Origin: an uncultured Ruminobacter sp. | GTDB lineage: Bacteria; Pseudomonadota; Gammaproteobacteria; Enterobacterales; Succinivibrionaceae | DNA: 52,822 bases | Direction of reading: 5' to 3' | Assembly: GCA_902764345.1 (NCBI GenBank) | Contig: CACWVT010000021.1 | Span: 1 to 52,822, forward strand | Shown here: in pieces, positions 44,250-52,822 of the stretch | Layout: the number at the start of each line of letters is the position of its first letter | Numbering within the stretch: the first letter of the stretch is position 1 | Translations under genes and position numbers: made by a program | Notes under the pieces: model-generated | Seen by the model: only the letters and a program-made list of their open reading frames with translations | Databases searched by the model: none | What the model was told of the DNA's origin: nothing

Positions 44250-45359
44250 TTACTTCTTTGCCTTTACGGCCTCAATAAAGGTCTGCTGAGCCGTATCGGA
44301 ACCTGCTCTCTGAGCCTCGCCAACCAGAGACATTGCTTTTTCATAATCCCCTGCCTGAACAGCCTTCTTAATAAGTCCGTTATACATTTCTTCAGTTTCC
44401 TTCATCATAGGAATCTGAGGCTGATTTGAACTCTGAGCCGCCTGAGCCGTTCTTCCGACATTTTCCAGATTTGTTCCGGCTATGTCATTTGAATTAACCA
44501 GACTGTTGCCCTTACTGTCGGTGGAAATAACGGCAGTGGTTCCTTCACGCTGTGATGACACGGAATAAACCTCACCGGATGCCAGAACAACATCCTCATG
44601 ACGGTTGTTTTCTCCCGCCGCGCCATCTCCAATCAGCGGTCCGTCAAGATAGCTCATAAGATCCTCAACGGCATTGGTATCCTCCTGACGGAACTTAAAG
44701 CTGATGGTAATGGTTCCTATAGGAGCATGCGGGATCTTAATATCATCAAAATGAGGAGGTACCACATTCTGGGCAAGGGCTCTCTTTACTTCAGGATGCA
44801 TCATTGAAGTAGTTTCGGCACGATTGCTGTCTGTTGTATAAATAACCATGTATGCAAGCTCTCTTCCTGGCTTGGCACTTGCATTGTTAATGACTATCTT
44901 ACTTGCCAGAACACCATCGGTAAAGGCACTGTCCCTGTACTTAAACGCATTAGGCTTTATTGTGCTTACGATCTGCTTCCTTGCATTATAAAAATCCACC
45001 TTCGGCTGGAAGGTTGTATTTATGATTTCGGATTCAAAATTTATTGAGAGATAGCTTACGTTAACAGGAAGCTGAAAAATTTTAAAAAAGCTCTTACCTG
45101 TTGGGAAATTAAAGGCCTGAGCATTTTCAAGATCAAACTTATAGCTTTCTTCAGATGTTTTGGTAACGTTGATTATCTGACCATTAAATATATTGTTTTC
45201 ACAGCAGACCTTTGCTTCGTCAATCTGTTTATTGGCTTTATCAATTGACAGAAAAGAAGGTGCCGGTTTCACGAACATTTCAGAAATAGCGGAACATCCT
45301 ACTGCAGACAGTAATACTGCTGTGGTAATCCCGACTGAAAAAATAGACTTAAATAACAT
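44250..45359 (-). CDS. malM: MalM-family periplasmic lipoprotein
   Basis: MalM is a periplasmic protein of the maltose regulon whose role is still unclear. The core of this 369-residue protein follows E. coli MalM: a beta region at VNVSYLSINFESEI, the FQPKVDFYNARKQIV strand, then LAYMVIYTTDSNRAETTSMMHPEVKRALAQN and the end of the domain HAPIGTITISFKF. Unlike E. coli MalM it starts with a lipoprotein signal (Cys22 after LSAVG) and has about 100 extra C-terminal residues, including a helical segment (MYNGLIKKAVQAGDYEKAMSLVGEAQRAG) resembling a TPR-like hairpin. GGAGGA precedes the ATG. It is divergent from the lamB-like gene 265 bases away, consistent with a maltose function. Confidence 0.75.
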   Translation of the reverse strand: MLFKSIFSVGITTAVLLSAVGCSAISEMFVKPAPSFLSIDKANKQIDEAKVCCENNIFNGQIINVTKTSEESYKFDLENAQAFNFPTGKSFFKIFQLPVNVSYLSINFESEIINTTFQPKVDFYNARKQIVSTIKPNAFKYRDSAFTDGVLASKIVINNASAKPGRELAYMVIYTTDSNRAETTSMMHPEVKRALAQNVVPPHFDDIKIPHAPIGTITISFKFRQEDTNAVEDLMSYLDGPLIGDGAAGENNRHEDVVLASGEVYSVSSQREGTTAVISTDSKGNSLVNSNDIAGTNLENVGRTAQAAQSSNQPQIPMMKETEEMYNGLIKKAVQAGDYEKAMSLVGEAQRAGSDTAQQTFIEAVKAKK

Positions 45360-45609
45360 GCATCCTCCAATAAGAATTTACACATTTTAACTCATAAGAC
45401 AATAATTTTCACAAATAGTTTACCTCAGCAAAATTATTTTTATCAGAATGGCAGATGAGAATATGAAAATAATTATTTAAACCAAAACATACAGTCATGA
45501 CATTTGATTCAATCTCAATCAAGATTATTATTTTCTGAAGAAAAAATCTTCCAAATCCGTTGAAATACAAAGCCTACAGCAAATTTATGCCACAGATAAA
45601 TTTTCATGA

Positions 45610-46987
<1,378 letters not shown>

Positions 46988-47028
46988 TAGACTTTTTCGT
47001 TACTTATTCACATAGTAATTGAGCGTAA

Positions 47029-47070
47029 CAAAGGCGGAGAATTTAGTTTTTTTTTCTATCCGCCTTTTTT
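47029..47070 (+). terminator. terminator of the broken lamB copy
   Basis: AAAGGCGGA (47030-47038) and TCCGCCTTT (47059-47067) form a 9-bp stem followed by more T, 42 bases after the frame-corrected stop. Confidence 0.85.
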
Positions 47071-47582
47071 ATTTACGTAATATAAAAACATATCAGACAC
47101 AGGTCTGAGTCAGCAGCAAGCATAATTTAAGCATTTTCACTGAACAAAACTGAGATTTCGCCCATTAACTAAACTCTAGAAACAAATGTGTCAGAATAAT
47201 TAAACAGGCGGAACAAAACTAATGTAAAGAACGAATTCAAACTGCGTACTAATGACGATTACAGATTCATATATACTGAATTCAGTCTTTAATCTACCTT
47301 GTAAAATTATTTTTCTTTAATCTATGACATCACTGACTCAAAGCATCCTTGAATCGTAATCTAACTACATAGTAAATACTTATCGGTTTAGGTTCATCGA
47401 AACCGGACAGCTTATGATTCTTATAACAGAGATTCAGTTGGAATTAATTCATCTGACTTATTTGAAAACAACTTACAAAGATTAGAAGACAACGAATAAA
47501 TAAAAATTTATCTTGAGACTGACTGCTTAAACTGTTCAAGAATTGGCATAACAAGCAAAAGACTGATATTCACAGACAGAAT

Positions 47583-47611
47583 AAAAAAGAGGGGCTTTAA
47601 GCCCCTCTTTC
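47583..47611 (-). terminator. terminator of the intact lamB copy
   Basis: On the minus strand AGAGGGGC-TTAAA-GCCCCTCT is followed by TTTTTT. It is 38 bases after the stop. Confidence 0.9.
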
Positions 47612-47648
47612 TCTTATTAACTTAATAAACTAACAGTTTACTAAACTA

Positions 47649-48998
47649 TTACCACCAAGCTTCAACCTGAGTACCGAAAGTGAACTGGTAGCTGTGGCTG
47701 CCGTGGTTCTTGTTTCTGTACTGAACGTTCCAACCATCAGAGAACTGGTCACCGTTGATGTAAGAAGCGTAGAAGCGGATAGCTGGACGAGACCAGAAGC
47801 CCTTACCTGGGGTGAACTGCTGAGCAAGGGTAACCTTGTAGAGGTCTGGATTACCATACTTTTCATCAGCAACCCAACCGGTCTTCTTCATTTCTGAGTA
47901 ACCTAATTCTAAAGTGGTACGGGTGTATTCAGTCCACTTGTATTCTGGACGTAATACAATGCTGTATTCAACACCGTGATTCTTACCGCTGTTGAGATGA
48001 CCCCATAAGAAGCTATAGCCTAAGTCGAAGTCAGACCCCCAATCTAAAGTACCCCAGTCGATTAAACGAACACCATTTGCATCAACGTCTGGAGTGTAGT
48101 TGTCACCGGCGTGGTTCTTGAAAGCACCTACGTAAGCGAAACCGTTAGAACCCCACTGAGCAATGAAGTGGTTAGATACGTTTACGGTAGAACCGAAGTT
48201 AGAACCTAAGTCTAAGGTGATTAAAGCACCTGAGTTAGCGGTGTTGGCACGTGGACCAGCTTCGGCGTCCTTCTGCTGCTTAGAGATTGCTGGTAATGCA
48301 TAGATTACGGAAGTATCTAAAGCACCAAATGCACCGAGATTGATACCGTCCCAACGAGCGTCTAACTTGTAAACGTTACGGTTGTAATCTGCAGTACCGT
48401 CGTTAGCCCACTTGATAACTGCGAAGTTTAAGTTACCGTTACCAACATCGATACCTTCGATACCAGCACCGTAACCTGAGTCATTCAGATAGTATAAATC
48501 GAGGATGTGAATATCCTTACGTCTGTAGAATCTCTTACCAGACCAGATTGAGTAACCGGCATCGGTATCGTACTTAGCATAAGCTTCACGGAATGAAAGA
48601 CGCTGTGAATTCCATGGAGTATTTTTGGTCTTAATTACTATACCATCTTGTGTCTCACCCAACTCGTAATCAGAACCTAAACCCTGCCATGAATTACCCT
48701 GAAGATCTCTGTAACCTTCAGTAGTACCGTAAGCAACTAATGTGTGAACTGAGAACTTGCTGCCAGCCTTGTCATATACGTTCTGACCAAGAGCAATTTC
48801 AGCATAGGTATCACATTCATCGCCTAAACGACCAACCTTGTGACCGTCGTTACCGTTACCTACACAGTAAACTTCACCGCCTACGGCATTGAGCTGAGCA
48901 CCGGCACGGAAGTAACCATTAAAATCAACAGCTGAAGCAGATACTGAACCAGCAGCAAAAGCAACTGCAGCTGCTAAAGGAAGCCAATTAATCTTCAT
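47649..48998 (-). CDS. lamB: LamB-type maltoporin
   Basis: An outer-membrane trimeric porin for maltose and maltodextrins. The 449-residue protein has a signal peptide (cleavage after SVSASA), the N-terminal [13 protein letters not shown] matching E. coli VDFHGYARSG, the [10 protein letters not shown] segment (RLGNECETYAE in E. coli), [64 protein letters not shown] and the terminal aromatic residues VEAWW needed for barrel insertion. Codons are biased to T/A-ending ones (GGT, GCT, TTA), unlike its neighbours, consistent with high expression. AAGGA precedes the ATG. It is convergent with the broken copy and probably under CRP control. Confidence 0.93.
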   Translation of the reverse strand: MKINWLPLAAAVAFAAGSVSASAVDFNGYFRAGAQLNAVGGEVYCVGNGNDGHKVGRLGDECDTYAEIALGQNVYDKAGSKFSVHTLVAYGTTEGYRDLQGNSWQGLGSDYELGETQDGIVIKTKNTPWNSQRLSFREAYAKYDTDAGYSIWSGKRFYRRKDIHILDLYYLNDSGYGAGIEGIDVGNGNLNFAVIKWANDGTADYNRNVYKLDARWDGINLGAFGALDTSVIYALPAISKQQKDAEAGPRANTANSGALITLDLGSNFGSTVNVSNHFIAQWGSNGFAYVGAFKNHAGDNYTPDVDANGVRLIDWGTLDWGSDFDLGYSFLWGHLNSGKNHGVEYSIVLRPEYKWTEYTRTTLELGYSEMKKTGWVADEKYGNPDLYKVTLAQQFTPGKGFWSRPAIRFYASYINGDQFSDGWNVQYRNKNHGSHSYQFTFGTQVEAWW

Positions 48999-49013
48999 AA
49001 TAAATCCTTCTTA
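48922..49013 (-). repeat. 92-base inverted duplicate shared by the two lamB genes (copy 2)
   Basis: Exact complement of 45610-45701; see that entry. The two copies are 3.2 kb apart in opposite orientation. Confidence 0.9.
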
Positions 49014-49081
49014 ACATTATTAAACTTAATTCTTCAACCCGCATACGGCTAAACCACCTAACCCGCAAGTTGATTGCATAC

Positions 49082-49125
49082 ATTATACTTTTCAAAAAAA
49101 TAAAATGGAATTGACACCGATCACA
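49082..49125 (-). promoter_or_regulatory. lamB promoter with CRP-like site
   Basis: On the minus strand a perfect TATAAT (49082-49087) has no good -35 box. Instead TGTGATCGGTGTCA (49112-49125) matches the CRP consensus TGTGATC-N4-TCACA at all but the last two bases. Its centre is about 43 bases upstream of the expected transcription start, the position of a class II CRP site. This predicts cAMP-CRP activation. The rest of spacer 49126-49351 is AT-rich without a gene. Confidence 0.6.
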
Positions 49126-49351
49126 AAATGTTAATTTGTTATTTCATAATTGAACTTTTTAAAAAATAATAAAACACAATAATATTCTGTAATCATCAAT
49201 TAATTTAGTATATTGCTCTGTAAAACGTCAATTAATTATCTTTTAGCAACATTTTATACATATACACATAAATGTATACTGCACAAATTTCACACAAGTT
49301 TTATCTTTTGGTAAACCATCAGCAATATTCCGTTTTGTGACTTATGGTGCA

Positions 49352-49675
49352 TTATCGCTGTGCAAAAACCAGGTCTAAATTATAAATTGCCTTCAAAAGC
49401 CCTTTATATTCACTGATTCTGTTTCTGTACACCTCGGTAGCATACGGAAATATCTTAACATTCTGAGGGAGCGGAGCCCTGTTCTCCAGAACAGTATTAA
49501 AGGTTTCAATCATTACAAACCTGAGCCATTCATGAAATTCCATGGTATTCATGTTAAACGGAATATCAGAGGTAAAAGCCTCTTCCCCGGGTCTCTCGAC
49601 ATCCCACAACCCGAGCTTCTCGAGCTCACTGCGAATTTCCTCAAGTCTCTGTGCAACCAGTATGTACTTATCCAT
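49352..49675 (-). CDS. yqcC: YqcC family protein (DUF446)
   Basis: A small, helical, cytoplasmic protein of unknown function. The 107 residues follow E. coli YqcC: the N-terminal helix LEEIRSELEKLGLWD, a short acidic segment, then the conserved PFNMNTMEFHEWLRFVMIETFNTVLENRAPLPQNVKIFPY. In E. coli it is next to truC; no truC is found here. GGGGA precedes the ATG 4-5 bases away. It is 194 bases from the next upstream gene, with a terminator between, so it is probably its own unit. Confidence 0.85.
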   Translation of the reverse strand: MDKYILVAQRLEEIRSELEKLGLWDVERPGEEAFTSDIPFNMNTMEFHEWLRFVMIETFNTVLENRAPLPQNVKIFPYATEVYRNRISEYKGLLKAIYNLDLVFAQR

Positions 49676-49783
49676 GATTTCCCCTGATATATACGGCTGC
49701 CTATACAGACTCCGTCAACCGAAACCGCCGGCACGCCACACCTTAATAAAAAACGAACCGCATTCTAATACAGCATGCGGCAC

Positions 49784-49817
49784 AAAAAAAGACTCTAAAC
49801 ACAACTTTAGAGTCTTT
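49784..49817 (-). terminator. terminator of the DUF3545-like gene
   Basis: AAAGACTCTAAA/TTTAGAGTCTTT (49788-49799, 49806-49817) is a perfect 12-bp stem followed on the minus strand by seven T. Confidence 0.9.
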
Positions 49818-49869
49818 TGAAATTTAGGTATTAAGTAATCCAGTAAATCCGTCTGATGATTTCGTGACG

Positions 49870-50088
49870 TCAGAACTGCATGAACTCGTCTGATGAATAT
49901 GGATCAAACTCAGGATTGATTTCCCTAAGGTCACGGAGGAGTCTCAGCTTGCGGGTGATACGCTCGATGTCTCGCCAGCGGCTCTTCTTTTCCTTGCCGG
50001 CCTTGCCCTTGGATGCGGAATCGTTTCTTTCAACGGACTCAACTGAATCAAGTTCAGCTGTTACAACTTCACCAGGAATATCACTCAT
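49870..50088 (-). CDS. small basic/acidic protein, DUF3545-like
   Basis: The 72-residue product has a serine/glutamate-rich start and a conserved-looking core KKSRWRDIERITRKLRLLRDLREINPEFDPYSSDEF. The core resembles the DUF3545 proteins of marine gammaproteobacteria, which have no known function. AAGGAG lies 7 bases before the ATG and a strong terminator follows, so it is a real single-gene unit. Its high charge and lack of membrane segments point to a cytoplasmic, possibly nucleic-acid-binding protein (inference). Confidence 0.6.
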   Translation of the reverse strand: MSDIPGEVVTAELDSVESVERNDSASKGKAGKEKKSRWRDIERITRKLRLLRDLREINPEFDPYSSDEFMQF

Positions 50089-50543
50089 AATAGAACTCCT
50101 TTTGTTCCGGATTAGATTTAGGGATATGATGACCTAATGAAACTTTTTTAGCAATTGTGTTGTTCTGGATATGAAAACCTTTTCACAGTTTTTCAGGATA
50201 AACGCTGAAAAACCTGCTTAAAATATTTATATTCCTCACAAAATCGCCAAACCGACAATTCGTTACAGGCTGTTTAATTTTTTGATCGGGATTGCAATTC
50301 CGTATCGTAATTACAGGGATCCGCAAAAAAACCGCATTTTTAAAAAGCAAACATTTTACTTAAATATATACGGTTACCCGGATAAGAAAAATTACACAAA
50401 ACCTGAAAATCACTTTCAGATTTTGCTAATCATAAGCACAAAATAAATTATTTTGAAGATGTCAGACTTACCGGAATGACTTTCTCAGCCGTCTGACTGA
50501 AGAGTAAAACATCATCCGAACCGATATCATTATCCGAACTCCG
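50089..50543. other. AT-rich spacer, no gene seen
   Basis: About 455 bases with no supported ORF. A GTCAGAC/GTCTGAC pair (50462-50497) could form a weak hairpin just downstream of ruvX, without a good T-tract. Confidence 0.35.
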
Positions 50544-50981
50544 TTATTCGAAGCACTCCTCAAAAAAGCCTTCAAGAATCACCACTGCAGACATGGAATC
50601 CACCTTACCCTTGGTAAGGCCTCTGTATCCGTGATTTCCGAAAATATGCTCCCTTGCGGTGCGGGTTGACAGTCTCTCGTCCTTGAAAATCACCTGAAGA
50701 TTATATTTGGCCGCAGTTCTGTTGCCGAACTTTTTAGCCTTGTACGTTACATCCTGATATGTGCCGTCCATGTTAAGAGGAAGTCCCACCACAATGATGT
50801 CGGGATTCCATTCGGCAAAAAGTCTGTCAAGCTCATCGGCATTGGGAATTCCGTCAACGGCCTTAAGGGCCGGAAGCATGCTGGCCGTACCGGTGAGCTC
50901 CGTTCCTACGGCGACACCTATGCTTACGGTACCGAAATCGAATGCCAGAACCGTTCTTTCTCCCTTTGCCTTTTTAGCCAT
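50544..50981 (-). CDS. ruvX: RuvX/YqgF, RNase H-fold nuclease
   Basis: The YqgF/RuvX family takes part in 16S rRNA 5'-end processing and is called a putative Holliday junction resolvase. The 145-residue protein has the RNase H-like first strand VLAFDFGTVSIGVAVG with the catalytic Asp, the IIVVGLPLNMDGT segment, the FKDERLSTRTARE strand with Asp/Glu, and a terminal Asp in KGKVDSMSAVVILEGF. Length is near the E. coli protein (138). The frame opens with TTG at 50996; ATG 50981 follows AGAGG by 6 bases. It lies 51 bases after the DnaC-like gene and may be cotranscribed. yqgE, its usual partner, is absent. Confidence 0.93.
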   Translation of the reverse strand: MAKKAKGERTVLAFDFGTVSIGVAVGTELTGTASMLPALKAVDGIPNADELDRLFAEWNPDIIVVGLPLNMDGTYQDVTYKAKKFGNRTAAKYNLQVIFKDERLSTRTAREHIFGNHGYRGLTKGKVDSMSAVVILEGFFEECFE

Positions 50982-51032
50982 CAGTAACCTCTTCAATTGA
51001 ATGTTTAAAGTAATCGCAAATGCGATGCCGGA

Positions 51033-51932
51033 TTATTTACGCCCTTTCGGAATCAGACTCATGCTTCTTGACGCGTCATTAAAGCCGTTGATGCTTGACG
51101 TGCGTCTGTTCGGACCCACCATTTTAAGAGGAATAACCGGAGAATAATTCTTTATGGATTCGTAACAGAATTTACCAACCAGGTCATAAAGCTTTTCCGG
51201 TGAGGCATTTGATATCATTATCGTATTGAGCTTGTTGTTTTTTCTCCAGCGCAGCAGCTCACCCAGTCTGATTCCCTGAACCTCGGTAAGCTTTCTTTCT
51301 CCAACCGCAACCTCATCTATTACGAGAAGTCTGTTCGTCTGCAGCTGCTGACAGAAATCCTGATACTCCTGACTTGAATCAAAGCCGCTCAGGGACTGGA
51401 GTCTGTTGTTGATGGAATCAAACTGCATGAACATGAAGTCAACGAGATAAGTACGCATGATTCTGTGGGCTATACTGCCGGCGAGCATTGATTTGCCGAT
51501 ACCGTAATCACCGTAAATCCATATGAGCGAGCCGCCGGTATAAACGTTTCCGCTCTCCTGATCCTTAAATCCCTTTTCCTGAATTTCAAATGTCTCACAC
51601 CATTTCTTGCAGTACTCGACAATGGCCCGGTACTCCGGACTGAAGGACAGATCCATGTTTTCAAATTCCCATGTCGGACTGATTTCGCAGTTCTGGGTAA
51701 GATATTCAATACGCTTCTTACGTTCAGCATCCTGTAATTCCCTAAGCTCCTTCATGGCATTGTCGGCATACATCTTCTGAATGTCTTCGTATGAATTAAG
51801 CTTTGATCCCGTTACCCTTTCAATTTCCTCAGTAACGGTCTTAAGCTTATCTTTATCAATCTGCTTGCCGACAAGCGTGTCCGATACCATTTCGAATATC
51901 TGATCTATAAGTTGATTCTTTGCATCAGCCAT
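51033..51932 (-). CDS. DnaC-like AAA+ ATPase, candidate helicase loader
   Basis: The 299-residue protein has the fold pattern of DnaC/IstB-type ATPases: a helical N-terminus, a cysteine-containing link (TQNCEISPTWEFENMD), Walker A GDYGIGKS (141-148), Walker B LLVIDE (202-207), sensor-1 region NTIMISNASPEKL and a C-terminal end with PNRRTSSINGF where a sensor-2 or arginine finger may be. E. coli DnaC has 245 residues; the extra part is N-terminal, where the DnaB-binding domain should be. By this architecture it is a candidate loader of DnaB; an IstB-like transposase helper is unlikely because no transposase is near. AAGGG lies 8 bases before the ATG. ruvX follows. Confidence 0.7.
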   Translation of the reverse strand: MADAKNQLIDQIFEMVSDTLVGKQIDKDKLKTVTEEIERVTGSKLNSYEDIQKMYADNAMKELRELQDAERKKRIEYLTQNCEISPTWEFENMDLSFSPEYRAIVEYCKKWCETFEIQEKGFKDQESGNVYTGGSLIWIYGDYGIGKSMLAGSIAHRIMRTYLVDFMFMQFDSINNRLQSLSGFDSSQEYQDFCQQLQTNRLLVIDEVAVGERKLTEVQGIRLGELLRWRKNNKLNTIMISNASPEKLYDLVGKFCYESIKNYSPVIPLKMVGPNRRTSSINGFNDASRSMSLIPKGRK

Positions 51933-52133
51933 AACGTTAACCCTTAAACTAAACCGCCGTCAGCATGTAAAATTCTCATGCGGCTAATCCGCCGTATCCG
52001 TCAACTCACGAATCCGGGGAATTCGGAAGAAACCACATCTCCGTTACGTCAACCGTAACAGTATAGCACACGGAAGACTCACGTATCCGTTATACATGGT
52101 CACATTGAGGAAATAAACCGGACTCCGGTGACG
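51933..52133. other. spacer between the kinase-like gene terminator and the DnaC-like gene
   Basis: No gene is supported. The region nearest 51933 should hold the promoter for the DnaC-like gene; none matched consensus well. Confidence 0.35.
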
Positions 52134-52182
52134 TAAAAAAAACTTCCGGTACGTTTCCGCAGTTAACGGATCAGCCGGAAGT
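52134..52182 (-). terminator. terminator after the kinase-like gene
   Basis: ACTTCCGG/CCGGAAGT (52142-52149, 52175-52182) with an inner TCCG/CGGA pair is followed on the minus strand by eight T. A further perfect hairpin GTTCAGCCCG/CGGGCTGAAC (52219-52228, 52231-52240) lies just after the stop. Confidence 0.8.
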
Positions 52183-52255
52183 CATGACGTAAGGCACCTG
52201 ATCTTTTTCAGGTCCCGTGTTCAGCCCGTCCGGGCTGAACCTTCAGAAAACGCAC

Positions 52256-52693
52256 TTACCTGTGGGAGTTCCAGTATTCCATGAATTCAGGAGTCTTTGA
52301 CCAGTACTTAATGCCCCAGTTCTCAAAATTCCATTCATCCATGTAATTATTGCATTCAAAATCGATGTAATAAATGAGCCCGTCACGCACCACGAAATTT
52401 GTAGGGAAGTAATCAATATTTGTATTTGAAGGATAAAGAAGACGGCACATGTCCTTTACCTGACTCACATAGTCGTCCTTCATTTCATCCCTGCATACCA
52501 GATCATAGATAGTATCGCCTTCTATGTATTCCTTAAGGACTCTTTCATTCTGAACGTCAACCTCAATCATCTTCGGTATTCTGATGCCAATATCAGACAG
52601 TCTGCGATAATCATTAATTTCCGACTGAATCTTGTCACCGAACTGATAGTATGAGCATGGTTCGTGATGGATCTGTTTAAGAACATACTCCAC
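52256..52693 (-). CDS. kinase-fold protein, probably truncated at its start
   Basis: The C-terminal part, NIDYFPTNFVVRDGLIYYIDFE, looks like the catalytic and metal-binding loops of the APH/Bud32-like kinase fold, and YVLKQIHHEP near the start like the beta3 strand with its ATP-binding Lys. A GTG at 52693 gives 145 residues. Sixteen further codons upstream in the same frame also read as protein (IQNSGGYSYLAVKDG), including a glycine-rich loop, but they end at a TAG and contain no start codon. So either the gene has lost its 5' end or it starts in an unusual way. Substrate unknown; lipopolysaccharide or small-molecule kinases of this fold are possible. Confidence 0.5.
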   Translation of the reverse strand: MEYVLKQIHHEPCSYYQFGDKIQSEINDYRRLSDIGIRIPKMIEVDVQNERVLKEYIEGDTIYDLVCRDEMKDDYVSQVKDMCRLLYPSNTNIDYFPTNFVVRDGLIYYIDFECNNYMDEWNFENWGIKYWSKTPEFMEYWNSHR

Positions 52694-52772
52694 ACCGTCC
52701 TTTACCGCAAGGTAGGAATAACCTCCGCTATTTTGGATCTATAAAAACCTATAAAATAAATTTTTTACCAAA

Positions 52773-52822
52773 TTAAGCCTTCATCGCCAGATTTGCCAGC
52801 TGATTCTTATTTAAGTCAGCCA
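52773..52822 (-). CDS. 3' end of an unidentified gene (partial)
   Basis: On the minus strand the frame entering from the window edge reads ADLNKNQLANLAMKA and stops at 52773-52775. If the base before the window is A it would begin with ATG and be a 16-residue peptide; otherwise it is the C-terminus of a gene outside the window. It is too short to identify. Confidence 0.3.
   Translation of the reverse strand, partial: ADLNKNQLANLAMKA

Larger units (their letters stand above)
46988..47648. other. spacer between the convergent lamB genes
   Basis: Besides the two terminators this region has no supported gene. One short open frame (47392-47499) reads VHRNRTAYDSYNRDSVGINSSDL and on to SLF-ENN-type residues before a stop; it has no start codon and could be a remnant of an older gene. 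Confidence 0.35.

Overview
The window reads as a chromosomal segment of a Gammaproteobacterium. SbcCD, Dut, YhbY, GreA, GrpE/DnaK/DnaJ, RsuA, FabB, PpnN, TyrS, AnmK, PheA, YqcC and RuvX all resemble the gammaproteobacterial forms. The chemotaxis block has the Vibrio/Aeromonas-type order cheA-cheB-parC-parP-cheW. Moderate GC, AT-rich spacers and a starch/maltose set (secreted amylase-like lipoprotein, MalM, two LamB-like porins, BspA-type repeat remnant) would fit a gut anaerobe such as a member of the Succinivibrionaceae (Aeromonadales). That placement is an inference from gene content only. No rRNA, tRNA, CRISPR array, insertion sequence or prophage was seen. Layout, part 1 (1-17.6 kb): sbcD-sbcC on the minus strand, dut, yhbY (plus), greA, and the heat-shock operon grpE-dnaK-dnaJ with a clear sigma-32 promoter. 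Then come two small DMT-type membrane proteins (one behind a structured leader), rsuA, fabB, a stand-alone MnmD methyltransferase (MnmC N-terminal half only) and a membrane-anchored DUF922-like protein with an altered HExxH motif. Layout, part 2 (17.6-32 kb): infA followed by a Sel1-repeat membrane protein and a small HTH protein, cspD, the MoxR-DUF58-transglutaminase cluster, ppnN, a ZntA-type P-ATPase, tyrS and divergent anmK. Layout, part 3 (32-44 kb): a decayed BspA-like repeat gene, a GH13 lipoprotein, an orphan promoter plus terminator that looks like a small RNA gene, pheA, and the chemotaxis cluster cheY-cheA-cheB-parC-parP-cheW. The cluster has the polar-array localisation pair ParC/ParP but no cheZ, and the CheA linker carries four copies of an acidic FSDDDFENLLDSL-like motif. 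Layout, part 4 (44-52.8 kb): malM, then two lamB-like porin genes in inverted orientation. The plus-strand copy is broken by an internal deletion and frameshift; the minus-strand copy is intact and has a CRP-like site at its promoter. After these come yqcC, a DUF3545-like small gene, ruvX, a DnaC-like helicase-loader ATPase, a kinase-like gene with no proper start, and the end of one more gene at the window edge. Working together: envelope sugar uptake (amylase, LamB, MalM), swimming towards substrates (Che/Par cluster) and protein or DNA maintenance dominate. The strongest unexplained items are the inverted porin pair with its broken partner, the CheA linker repeats beside ParC/ParP without CheZ, the sRNA-like unit at 34.74-34.86 kb, the structured leader at 12.26-12.36 kb, and several perfect hairpins in spacers.
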